From the NCBI GenBank assembly GCA_937927565.1, contig CALBDV010000676.1, forward strand, positions 1-15,105: 15,105 bases of DNA, given 5' to 3'. The notes under the pieces were generated by a model. It made no database searches. It had not been told where the DNA came from and saw only the letters and a list, made by a program, of their open reading frames with translations. The stretch's first letter is position 1; each line of letters begins with the position of its first letter. The position numbers and the translations under genes are program-made. Shown here piece after piece: positions 6,614-13,925 of the stretch. The stretch is from an uncultured Holophagales bacterium. Lineage in GTDB: Bacteria > Acidobacteriota > Thermoanaerobaculia > UBA5066.

Positions 6614-8347
6614 TCAGTGGCGGCGGCCCCCACCGGACGAGCGCCCGCCCGAGCTGCGGCCTCCGGCCGATCCGCGCGAGCTTCCGCCGCCGCCGGACCT
6701 CTGCGACATTCCGCCTCCGGAGCTTCGCCCGGCGCCGCCGGACGAGGACATTCGCGGTGCTGTCTGGAATCCGCGCGTCGGGGCCGAGGACGTAGACGAA
6801 CGCGAAGGAGCCGAATAGCTCCGCGACGGGGACGAATAGCTCCTCGATGGGGCCGAATAGCTCCCCGACGGAGCCGAGTTCCGGGGCGACGAAGCCGAAT
6901 AGCGAGGCGCCGGAGCGAAGCTGCGAGGTAACGAGGCCGAAGAGCGCGCCGACGGGCCCTGGCTCTGCGACGCACCCTGCGAACGGCGCTGCTGCTCTCC
7001 CGACGAACTCCACCCTCGATCAGCTCCGCCGCTGCGAGGGGCCGACGCCATCGTCCGGCTCCCGTCCCGCCAACCCTGATCCGACCCGCCGCTGCGAGGT
7101 GCCGACGCCGTCGTCCGGCTCCCGGTCCTCCAACCCTGATCCGTCCCGGCAGCACGGGAACCCGACACCTCCGTCCGGTTCCCGGCGCGCAAACCCTGAT
7201 CCGTTCCACCGCGCCGAAGCCCCGACACTTCCGTCCGGTTCCCGGTTCGCCAACCCTGGTCCGTTCCACCGCCTCGGGAACCCGAAGTCGTCGTTCGGCT
7301 CCCGGACGACGACGTCGCCAGGTTCCCCGACCGCATCGGGGTCCCGGAGTTCGTCATCGTGGACCGCGATGCCTGCGAGCCCCCGCGATTCTGACCGGCG
7401 CGCCCGCCGCCCGCGTAGGGAACTCCCTTGCGGTGGCCCCCGTCGTGCTGCCAGTTCTCCCGGCCGGCATGTCCTCCGGCCTGCTTCCCGCCGGAGTGGC
7501 CTCCGTCGTATCCGCCGTTGTGGCCGCCGTTGTGGCCGCCGTGGTAGCTGCCGTGGTGCCCATAGTTGTAGCCACAGTGCCTGAAGAAGGCGTTGTTGAC
7601 GTAGACGGATCCCCCGTACCAGTTCGGACCCCAGCCCCACCCCAGGCCCCAGGACCAGCCGCCGAACCAGAATCCGACGTTGATTGCCGGGCCATAGCCG
7701 TAGCCATAGCCGTACGAGAGCGCCGGGTAGGCGCCCCACGCCGGCGATCCCCAGACATAGTAGGGGTCGTACTGCGGCACGTAGATCACCTGCGGATCGG
7801 CCGGCACGATCTCGATGACGGTTTGCCCTTCCTCGGCAACGGCGGAGACCGTCTGCTGCTCATTGGACGCGAGCCGCCCCGCCGCCTGGGCCTGCGTGCG
7901 CAACCGCTGCACCGCGAGCATGACGTCCGACTCCTGCGCGAGGAAGGCGTTCCCCAGGGCCGTGGTCCACTGGACGTCCTCGGTCAGCGTCGAGAGGGCG
8001 TCCGGAAAGGCCACCAGGCCCTGGATGCTGGCGTCCCAGGGCTGCTGCCGGGCGGCGTCCATCAGCTTCTGGCCCTGCAGGAGCTCGTTCCTGCGCAGCC
8101 ACTGCTGTGCCTGCACGACCTCCAGGGGATACGTGCTCGCGACGAGGACCTGGCTGAGCAGCGCGTCGGGATAGAGGGCGATGGGGGCCACGAGGTCGGA
8201 GAGCTGGGCCATGGTCAGGGTCGGGGCCTGGCTCAGGGCCCGGTTGCCGACCTCGGCAGGAGACAACTGCTCCTGCGCCATCGAAAGCGAGGGAATTCCC
8301 GACATCGCTACCACGAAGAAGATTCGCCGCAACATCCTGTTTTCCAT
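6614..8347 (-). CDS. DUF3300 family secreted protein with a long repetitive Gly/Ser/Arg tail
   Basis: A 577-residue exported protein. The signal peptide is residues 1-24 (MLRRIFFVVAM core, SMA-Q cleavage). Residues 45-200 form the DUF3300 domain, recognisable from LSDLVAPIALYPDALLSQVLVASTYPLEVVQA, the WLRRN segment and VIEIVPADPQVIYVPQYDP. Its biochemical function is unknown to me. Beyond it comes a Tyr/Gly/Trp/His-rich zone (about 201-310, GYGYGYG, then HNGGHNGGYDGGHSGG), four near-exact 20-residue repeats (361-440), Ser/Pro/Tyr repeats (about 496-516) and a Ser/Gly/Arg C-terminus ending in GRRH. The tail is probably disordered and positively charged. I chose the ATG at 8347 because GGAGG lies 4 bp upstream and the signal peptide follows directly; a longer frame to 8425 lacks both. 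It converges on the ThiD-like gene. Confidence 0.87.
   Translation of the reverse strand: MENRMLRRIFFVVAMSGIPSLSMAQEQLSPAEVGNRALSQAPTLTMAQLSDLVAPIALYPDALLSQVLVASTYPLEVVQAQQWLRRNELLQGQKLMDAARQQPWDASIQGLVAFPDALSTLTEDVQWTTALGNAFLAQESDVMLAVQRLRTQAQAAGRLASNEQQTVSAVAEEGQTVIEIVPADPQVIYVPQYDPYYVWGSPAWGAYPALSYGYGYGYGPAINVGFWFGGWSWGLGWGWGPNWYGGSVYVNNAFFRHCGYNYGHHGSYHGGHNGGHNGGYDGGHSGGKQAGGHAGRENWQHDGGHRKGVPYAGGGRAGQNRGGSQASRSTMTNSGTPMRSGNLATSSSGSRTTTSGSRGGGTDQGWRTGNRTEVSGLRRGGTDQGLRAGNRTEVSGSRAAGTDQGWRTGSRTTASAPRSGGSDQGWRDGSRTMASAPRSGGADRGWSSSGEQQRRSQGASQSQGPSARSSASLPRSFAPAPRYSASSPRNSAPSGSYSAPSRSYSSPSRSYSAPSRSSTSSAPTRGFQTAPRMSSSGGAGRSSGGGMSQRSGGGGSSRGSAGGRSSGGRSSGGGRRH
7028..7267 (-). repeat. Four-unit 60-bp tandem repeat inside the DUF3300 gene
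   Basis: The plus strand shows a strict 60-bp period, with the marker CAACCCTGATCCG recurring at 7071, 7131, 7191 (variant) and 7251 (variant). It encodes four 20-residue units of the form GTDQGWRTGNRTEVSGLRRG (residues 361-440); a degenerate fifth unit lies at 7268-7327. Unit length is a multiple of three, so copy-number change keeps the frame open. Confidence 0.92.
7487..7546 (-). repeat. His/Gly-rich codon repeat in the DUF3300 gene
   Basis: This stretch encodes YHGGHNGGHNGGYDGGHSGG (residues 268-287), a four-residue repeat GGH(N/S) coded by 12-bp units. The clustered His suggest metal affinity, but this is only a composition argument. Confidence 0.75.
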
Positions 8348-8391
8348 GTGACCTCCAGCCCTGTCCGGGACATTCCTGTGACCAGTCGCCG

Positions 8392-8427
8392 CCATGAGGT
8401 CTCGGCCGGGCTCGTCGCTCCTCATGG
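8392..8427. promoter_or_regulatory. 8-bp inverted repeat upstream of the DUF3300 gene
   Basis: CCATGAGG (8392-8399) and CCTCATGG (8420-8427) form a perfect inverted repeat with a 20-bp spacer. It lies 45-80 bp upstream of the DUF3300 start, within the 206-bp spacer to the DUF4126 gene. It could be an operator with half-sites about 28 bp apart or a leader hairpin. A chance origin is not negligible. I see no other feature in this spacer. Confidence 0.3.
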
Positions 8428-8553
8428 ACCCGCCGGAGAGGAGCGCAAGACCTGCGCCAGAGTGAATGTCCCTTCGTGGAGACCTCCCGCAGGGGGACGC
8501 GGCTCAGACTCGAAGCGGAGATCGGCCGGGCGCCGGCGTCCGTCCTCTCACCG

Positions 8554-9606
8554 CTACGCCAGGACGTCTCGAGAAGGACTTCCGGGGCCCGGGGCAGGCC
8601 GCGGCACCCCCTCGCCCTCTCGTGCCACCGTCCGTTCCAGTGCCCTGCCCATGGGCGCCGTCAGGGGAAAGAACGTGAAGACCGCGCGGCCCTTCGGAGA
8701 TCTCGCGTGAAGCACGTACCCGGTGGCGCGCGGGACGAGCACGGGCCTCCCATCGGTCCAGGAGACCCGCGCCACCCGGGTACGGAGCCAGCCGCGACAG
8801 GCGAAGACGGCGCCGCCCGGGACCAGCGCCACGAAGCCGGGGGCCCAGCGCGGGATCCCGGGCAGCGAGCTCACGTAGGCGGGGAGGATGAGGCCCTCCT
8901 CTCCGGGAAAGACGCCGTTTTCGGCGAAGGCGAGGGTCACGGACTCCGGCAGGTGGGAGGTGTCGAGGCCAGGAAGCTGCCGGTCTACGACCTTGTGCTG
9001 CAGCAGGTAGACGAACGCCGCCATGCGTGACCGGAGCAGCCTCCAGCCGAGAGGCGCGACGAAAGCCAGGAGCGCCAGCCCGACGACGACCACGACCAGC
9101 GTGGCGACGGGGTACGCGAGCGCGAGGGGTGCGATGGAGAACGCCGCGACGTCCTCGAGCAGGCTGAGGCCGATGCCGCCGCCCACCGCATGCGCTCCGG
9201 TGCTGCTGCTCGCGAGACGGGTCCCTGCCTTCCCCGCGTGCGCCGAGAGGGACACGCCTCCCGCGAGAAGGAGGAGCGGGACCTCGAGGGCCTGCGGCAT
9301 GCTCGTCCCGGCGACGGCGGTCCAGGTGATCAGGACGGCTCCGAGCGGCCGGATGAACGTGTGGAGGGCGTCCCAGACGTGGTCCACCGCGGGGATCTTG
9401 TCGGCCAGGAACTCGACGACGTAGAGCAGGCCGGCGACGCCCAGGACGGCCGGGTGTGCGAGCGCCGAGAGCCCCTCGAGCCCGGGCGGCAGCTGGACCC
9501 AGCTCATCCGGACCGCCAGGCCGGTCATCAGGACGGTGGCGTAGAGGTTGAGGCCTGCCGTGAAGCTGAGCCCCAGCGTGGTGCCCAGGAGAGCCAGAGT
9601 CTTCAT
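8554..9606 (-). CDS. DUF4126 family membrane protein with an extra C-terminal domain
   Basis: A 350-residue integral membrane protein. Residues 1-190 match the DUF4126 family: GLSFTAGLNLYATVLMTGLA (12-31), then EFLADKIPAVDHVWDALHTFIRPLGA (65-90), several hydrophobic helices (about 48-66, 86-104, 108-122), a Gly/Ser-rich loop, and a long helix at 165-187. Residues 195-350 are soluble and not typical of short DUF4126 proteins. They hold a Pro/Gly-rich beta-looking segment (GVFPGEEGLILPAYVSSLPGIP and FVALVPGGAVFACRGWL). I do not recognise that domain. The ATG has GAGGAG 8 bp upstream. It is divergent from the acyl reductase gene (175-bp spacer) and lies 206 bp ahead of the DUF3300 gene on the same strand. 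Function unknown; transport or envelope roles would be guesses. Confidence 0.83.
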   Translation of the reverse strand: MKTLALLGTTLGLSFTAGLNLYATVLMTGLAVRMSWVQLPPGLEGLSALAHPAVLGVAGLLYVVEFLADKIPAVDHVWDALHTFIRPLGAVLITWTAVAGTSMPQALEVPLLLLAGGVSLSAHAGKAGTRLASSSTGAHAVGGGIGLSLLEDVAAFSIAPLALAYPVATLVVVVVGLALLAFVAPLGWRLLRSRMAAFVYLLQHKVVDRQLPGLDTSHLPESVTLAFAENGVFPGEEGLILPAYVSSLPGIPRWAPGFVALVPGGAVFACRGWLRTRVARVSWTDGRPVLVPRATGYVLHARSPKGRAVFTFFPLTAPMGRALERTVAREGEGVPRPAPGPGSPSRDVLA

Positions 9607-9781
9607 CCCGCGAGCTCCTCGAGGCCGTCTCGTGCCCGAGCCCCCGGGTCGATGTTATCTCCGCAAGCGGACGCAGGCGCGGCGGCTCGCGCTACGATTC
9701 CGAGGGCGCCCGGGCGATGCGGGCGAAGCGCCGGGTCGACGTGCCCACCCACCCGAGGACGGGCCCTGGCGGGAGGACGAG

Positions 9782-11923
9782 ATGAGGACAGCCGTCGGCA
9801 TCAGCCTGGGCTCGGGCGAGCACAACTTCGAGTTCGAGACGGACTTCCTCGACGAGCGTCTCAAGGTGTGGCGCCTGGGGACGGACGCCAGCACGACCAA
9901 GACCGTCAAGCTGCTGAAGGCCTGGGAGCGGCACGCCGACGCGATCGGGATCGCCGTCGTGAAGGACCAGTACGCGCTCCCCTCGCGACGCGACATCGAC
10001 AAGGACGTCACGCAGCTGACGGACGTCGTGACACGCGTTCCCGTCACCACGGGGACGCGCCTCGCCGACATCCTGCAGGAATGGGCCGTGCGCCACGTCC
10101 AGAACACGCTCGGCTCCTACTTCACGAACGCCAACGTCCTGTTCTTCTCCGGGATGTCGAACCTCAAGCTCGCGCAGACGGTTTCCGAGTACACGCAGAA
10201 CGTCAGTTTCGCCGACCCGCTGCTCCAGCTCGGCATCCCCAAGCTCCTCACCTCGATGGACGCGCTCCGGCTCTACTCGGCCGGCGCCCACCGCGTGCTC
10301 GACTGGGTCCTGCCCGGGGTGATGTCGTCGGATCCGGTGAAGGAGTGGAACCGCTTCCTGCTGCGCAAGGCGATCCACGGAGCCGCCGTCGTCGTGGCCC
10401 CCGTTCACGATCTGGACGATTTCGACCGGGAGGACCTGGCCGGCAAGACCATCGTCACGTCTACCGTCAGCGACGAGCGCCTCGCGAGGCTCGCGGACAA
10501 GGGCGTCGCGATGGTGGTCGACGGGTCGCCGTTCCTGTTCGACCACGTGATCGCGCCCAGCCTCCTGGACGCCATGATCATCGCGGCGACGGGCAAGCGC
10601 CCCGGGGAGCTCCTCGAGGACGACTACCTGGAGATCCTCACCCGGCTGGAGGTCGAGCCGCGGGTCCTCTACCCCAACGGCTTCAAGCGCGTCAACCGCT
10701 TCGCCTTCGTCATCCACCCGCTCTCGCAGGAGTACTTCAAGAAGGTCAAGCCGATCGAGCTGCTCTCCCAGGTGTCGCCGCCGATCTTCATGGACACCCT
10801 CGAGAAGGCGATGGCCTACCTGCCGCCCTTCGTCTACTCGACGGTGACCGGCATCAGGTCCCCCACCGGCGTGGAGGCCGAGGGCTGGCTCATCTCCGTC
10901 GGAGGAACGCCGAAGGAGATCATGAGCCACGACCCGGAGTTCACGTACCGCCGCCTCCTGGAGGCCGCGAAGATCGCCAGGCAGCTGGGCGCGCAGATCA
11001 TGGGCCTGGGCGCCTTCACCAAGGTCGTGGGCGACGCGGGCGCCACGGTCGCGAGGCAGGCGCCGCTGCCGATCACGACCGGCAACAGCTACAGCGCCTC
11101 CGGAGCCCTCTGGGCGGCGCGCGACGCGCTCCTGCGGCTGCGGCTCCTTCCCCCGCCGAAGCCCGACGGAAAGATCGCGATGAAGGCCATGGTCGTGGGG
11201 GCCACCGGGGCCATCGGCTCGGTCTGCGCCCGCCTGCTGGCGATGGCCGCGGACGAGGTCTACATGGTCTCCCCCGAGACGGCCAAGCTCCTCTCGGTCA
11301 AGGAGTCGATCCTCAGGGAGACCCCCGACGCCCGGCTGTTTCTCTCGTCGCGCGCCGACAAGGACATCGCGGACATGGACGTGATCGTCACCGCGACCTC
11401 GGGCGCCGGCAAGAAGATCCTCGACATCATGAAGGTCAAGCCCGGGTGCGTGATCACCGACGTGGCGCGCCCGCTCGACCTGCCGCCGAGCGAGGTTGCG
11501 AAGCGCCCGGACGTCCTCGTGATCGAGTCCGGCGAGATCCAGCTCCCCGGCACGGTGCAGATGAAGAACATCGGCCTGCCCGAGAACGTCGCCTACGCCT
11601 GCCTCGCCGAGACGATCGTCCTCGCGCTGGAGGGAAGGTTCGAGAGCTACACGGTCGGCCGCGACATCGAGTGGGAGAAGGTCCGCGAGATCTACCGCCT
11701 CGGGTTGAAGCACGGGATGAAGCTCGCCGCCATCTCCGGCGTCAACGGCCCCTACTCCGACGCGGACATCGAGCGCGTGCGCGAGCTGGCGCTCGCCGCA
11801 CGCGCACGGAACGCGGCGGCACGGGAGCCGGCGAAGAAGGCGCCGCCCGCCGCGAAGCCGGCAGTGAAGCAGGCCACACGGGTGCGGCGTCGTCCGGCGC
11901 GCCGAAAAGCGATGGGCCGGTGA
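9782..11923 (+). CDS. Two-domain long-chain acyl-ACP/acyl-CoA reductase (AAR-like) with an N-terminal quinate-5-dehydrogenase-like domain
   Basis: A 713-residue protein, about twice the length of cyanobacterial AAR (~340). Residues 305-655 align along AAR: RFAFVIHPLSQEYF (AAR FGLIGHLTSLEQA), SPTGVEAEGWLIS (360-372), LGAFTKVVGDAG (409-420), TTGNSYSA (432-439), the NADPH loop VVGATGAIGSVC (471-482), and YACLAETIVLALEG (605-618). C607 matches the active-site Cys in MFACFAEAM of AAR. AAR reduces long-chain acyl-ACP/CoA to fatty aldehyde. Residues 1-300 (GISLGSGEHNFEFE, RLGTD, DLAGKTIVTSTVSDERLARL, GKRPGELLEDDYLEIL) recall proteins labelled quinate 5-dehydrogenase; this rests on memory and the label itself may be wrong. 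Residues 679-713 are a Lys/Arg/Ala/Pro tail. The ATG has GGGAGG 5 bp upstream. An acyl-CoA synthetase follows 70 bp later, supporting fatty-acid-to-aldehyde conversion. Confidence 0.85.
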   Translation: MRTAVGISLGSGEHNFEFETDFLDERLKVWRLGTDASTTKTVKLLKAWERHADAIGIAVVKDQYALPSRRDIDKDVTQLTDVVTRVPVTTGTRLADILQEWAVRHVQNTLGSYFTNANVLFFSGMSNLKLAQTVSEYTQNVSFADPLLQLGIPKLLTSMDALRLYSAGAHRVLDWVLPGVMSSDPVKEWNRFLLRKAIHGAAVVVAPVHDLDDFDREDLAGKTIVTSTVSDERLARLADKGVAMVVDGSPFLFDHVIAPSLLDAMIIAATGKRPGELLEDDYLEILTRLEVEPRVLYPNGFKRVNRFAFVIHPLSQEYFKKVKPIELLSQVSPPIFMDTLEKAMAYLPPFVYSTVTGIRSPTGVEAEGWLISVGGTPKEIMSHDPEFTYRRLLEAAKIARQLGAQIMGLGAFTKVVGDAGATVARQAPLPITTGNSYSASGALWAARDALLRLRLLPPPKPDGKIAMKAMVVGATGAIGSVCARLLAMAADEVYMVSPETAKLLSVKESILRETPDARLFLSSRADKDIADMDVIVTATSGAGKKILDIMKVKPGCVITDVARPLDLPPSEVAKRPDVLVIESGEIQLPGTVQMKNIGLPENVAYACLAETIVLALEGRFESYTVGRDIEWEKVREIYRLGLKHGMKLAAISGVNGPYSDADIERVRELALAARARNAAAREPAKKAPPAAKPAVKQATRVRRRPARRKAMGR

Positions 11924-11993
11924 ACGACCTCTTACGGTTTGCCACGGATCGTGGTGTCATGGACGCAACGCAGCAAGAGGAGGGAGGAGCCCC

Positions 11994-13799
11994 ATGGCCC
12001 TGGTCCATCTGTCACGCATGATCCGGGAGTCGGCGAAGAGCTTCGGTCCGCGGGAGGCGATGCGCTACCGCGACGGCCGGGATTGGCGCTCCATCACCTA
12101 CGCCGAGCTCGCAACGCGCGTCGAGGCCATGGCGCGCGCCCTCGTCAGCGCCGGCATCGCGGCAGGAGACCGGGTGGCGATCTTCGCCCCCAACGGTCCC
12201 GACTGGGCCATCGCCGACTTCGGCGTACTCATGGCCGGTGCCGTCGGCGTGCCCATCTACGCGACGGACACCAGCAAGCAGGCGGAGCAGGTCTTCCTCG
12301 ACGCCGGCGCGAAGCTCGTCTTCGTCGGCGGGCAGGAGCAGCACGACAAGGTGGTGGCCTTCGAGTCGGCCCCCCCCGCGCTCGTCGCGTTCGACCCGGA
12401 GACGCGCCTCTCCGGCAATCGCTCGTCGTCGCTCGCGGACTTCCTCGCCCGCGCCACGCCGGAAAGCGCCGTGGAGGTCGAGGCCCGCCTGGCCGCGGCG
12501 AAGCTCGAGGACCTCGCCACGATCATCTACACCTCGGGGACCACGGGCGACCGCAAGGGCGCCATGCTCACCCACGCCAACTTCGCCTCGCAATTCCGCG
12601 CCCTCGACGAGCGCTTCGAGTTCGGCCCCGAGGACCGCAGCCTCTGCTTCCTGCCCCTCAGCCACGTCTACGAGCGGGCCTGGTCCTACTTCGTCTTCCG
12701 CAGTGGCGCGGCCAACGTCTACGTGCGGGACCCCAAGGACGCCGTCACCGCCATGCCCGAGGTCCGTCCCACGGCGATGGTCAGCGTCCCGCGGCTCTAC
12801 GAGAAGGTCTTCGCTGCCATCCAGGACCGCGTCTCGAAGAGCTCGCCCCTGCGCAGACGGCTTTTCCGCTGGGCGCTCGGCGTGGGCTCGGCCTTCGAGT
12901 ACGCAAGCCGTACCGGGCGGCGCGTGGGCCCGGTGCTGGGAGTGCAGCACACGCTCGCCGACAAGCTCGTCCTCTCGAAGATCCGGGAGGCCGTGGGCGG
13001 CGACAAGAGGTTCTTCTCGGCCGGCGGCGCGCCGCTGGCGAAGGAGATCGAGGAGTTCTTCCTGTCGGTCGGGCTCCTCGTCTGCCAGGGCTACGGCCTC
13101 ACCGAGACCTCTCCCATGGTCACCTGCAACGCGCCAGGCGCCTTCCGCTTCGGCACCGTCGGCCGTCCCATCCCGGGCTGCGAGGTGCGCATCGGGGATG
13201 CGGGCGAGGTGCAGGTGCGTGGCGACAACGTGATGAAGGGCTACTGGGGCAAGCCCGCCGAGACCGCCGCCGCGTTCGAGGACGGGTGGTTCAAGACCGG
13301 CGACGTCGGCGTGCTCGACCCGGACGGCTACCTGCGCATCACGGACCGCATCAAGGACCTCATCATCACCTCGCAGGGCAAGAACGTCGCGCCCCAGCGC
13401 GTCGAGGGAATGCTCGCAGGTCACCCCCTCCTCGAGCAGGTGGTGGTCATTGGCGACCGGCGCAATTTCCTCAGCGCCCTCATCGTGCCGGCGTTCCCTG
13501 CGCTCGAGGAGCGTGCGAAGAGGGACGGGATCTCCTTCACCTCGCGCGAGGAGCTGGTGAAGCACCCCGAGGTCGTCGCCATCTACGAGCGCATCCTGCA
13601 AGAGCGTTCGAGCGAGCTCGCAGGATACGAGCAGATCAAGCGCTTCGCCCTGCTGCCGCGCGAGCTGACGCAGGACGCCGGGGAGGTCACGCCCACCCTG
13701 AAGGTCAGGCGGCGCGTCGTCGAGCAGCACTACGGCAGGGTCATCGACGACATGTACGCCGCCGCCGAAGGGCGGGGCGACGCGGCGGCCCAGGCCTGA
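11994..13799 (+). CDS. Long-chain acyl-CoA synthetase (AMP-forming, FadD15-like)
   Basis: A 601-residue ANL-superfamily enzyme that activates fatty acids to acyl-AMP and then acyl-CoA (possibly acyl-ACP). The full motif set is present: P-loop TIIYTSGTTGDRKG (176-189), PLSHVYERAW (221-230) typical of long-chain synthetases, FSAGGAPL (341-348), QGYGLTETSP (365-374), TGDVG (435-439) with the ribose-binding Asp, the linker DRIKDLIITSQGKNVAPQRVE (451-471), and the catalytic Lys K570 in TPTLKVRRR. The length and the ITSQGKNVAPQ hinge fit the bacterial FAA1/FadD15 group rather than short-chain enzymes. The ATG has GGGAGGAG 6-8 bp upstream. It is 70 bp downstream of the AAR-like gene with no convincing terminator between, so probably co-transcribed to supply its thioester substrate. 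Confidence 0.95.
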   Translation: MALVHLSRMIRESAKSFGPREAMRYRDGRDWRSITYAELATRVEAMARALVSAGIAAGDRVAIFAPNGPDWAIADFGVLMAGAVGVPIYATDTSKQAEQVFLDAGAKLVFVGGQEQHDKVVAFESAPPALVAFDPETRLSGNRSSSLADFLARATPESAVEVEARLAAAKLEDLATIIYTSGTTGDRKGAMLTHANFASQFRALDERFEFGPEDRSLCFLPLSHVYERAWSYFVFRSGAANVYVRDPKDAVTAMPEVRPTAMVSVPRLYEKVFAAIQDRVSKSSPLRRRLFRWALGVGSAFEYASRTGRRVGPVLGVQHTLADKLVLSKIREAVGGDKRFFSAGGAPLAKEIEEFFLSVGLLVCQGYGLTETSPMVTCNAPGAFRFGTVGRPIPGCEVRIGDAGEVQVRGDNVMKGYWGKPAETAAAFEDGWFKTGDVGVLDPDGYLRITDRIKDLIITSQGKNVAPQRVEGMLAGHPLLEQVVVIGDRRNFLSALIVPAFPALEERAKRDGISFTSREELVKHPEVVAIYERILQERSSELAGYEQIKRFALLPRELTQDAGEVTPTLKVRRRVVEQHYGRVIDDMYAAAEGRGDAAAQA

Positions 13800-13842
13800 T
13801 CAGGGCGAGGTCAGGGGCGACGATGACGTGATTGCCTTCTTG

Positions 13843-13856
13843 ACGGCTGTCGCCGT
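13843..13856 (+). terminator. Weak hairpin after the acyl-CoA synthetase gene
   Basis: ACGGC and GCCGT pair around a TGTC loop about 45 bp past the stop codon. There is no T-run after it, so this is a weak candidate. I see nothing else in the 126-bp spacer before the next gene except its ribosome binding site. Confidence 0.2.
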
Positions 13857-13925
13857 TGATCGCCTTCCATGGCCTGTCGACAGGGATGTGCTCTCTCGAG
13901 GCGGTGAGCCGGAAGGGAGTCTTCG

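Noticed and set aside
7021..7327. Regular 60-bp repeats that might suggest a CRISPR array
   Set aside because: The whole 60-bp unit repeats, including the would-be spacers; there is no short direct repeat with unique spacers, and the repeats are in frame within a protein gene.
8348..8425. A 26-residue N-terminal extension of the DUF3300 protein starting at 8425
   Set aside because: It would bury the signal peptide, and the ATG at 8347 has GGAGG 4 bp upstream.
9548..9781. An upstream in-frame start for the acyl reductase at 9548
   Set aside because: It would overlap the start of the divergent DUF4126 gene and has no ribosome binding site. The ATG at 9782 has GGGAGG at good spacing and begins the conserved N-terminal block.
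9692..11713. A 673-codon open frame on the minus strand opposite the acyl reductase gene
   Set aside because: Its composition is Arg/Asp/Val/Gly-rich with no domain signature; it mirrors the codon structure of a high-GC gene whose plus-strand product has clear AAR motifs. It is a shadow frame.
11942..11954. Small CCACG-GAT-CGTGG hairpin between the acyl reductase and acyl-CoA synthetase genes
   Set aside because: A 5-bp stem with no T-run is too weak to call a terminator and does not argue against co-transcription.
12012..13730. A 572-codon minus-strand frame, and a 630-codon plus-strand frame from 11939, over the acyl-CoA synthetase gene
   Set aside because: All catalytic motifs and the ribosome binding site belong to the 11994-13799 frame. 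The others are low-complexity Arg/Gly/Asp translations without motifs.
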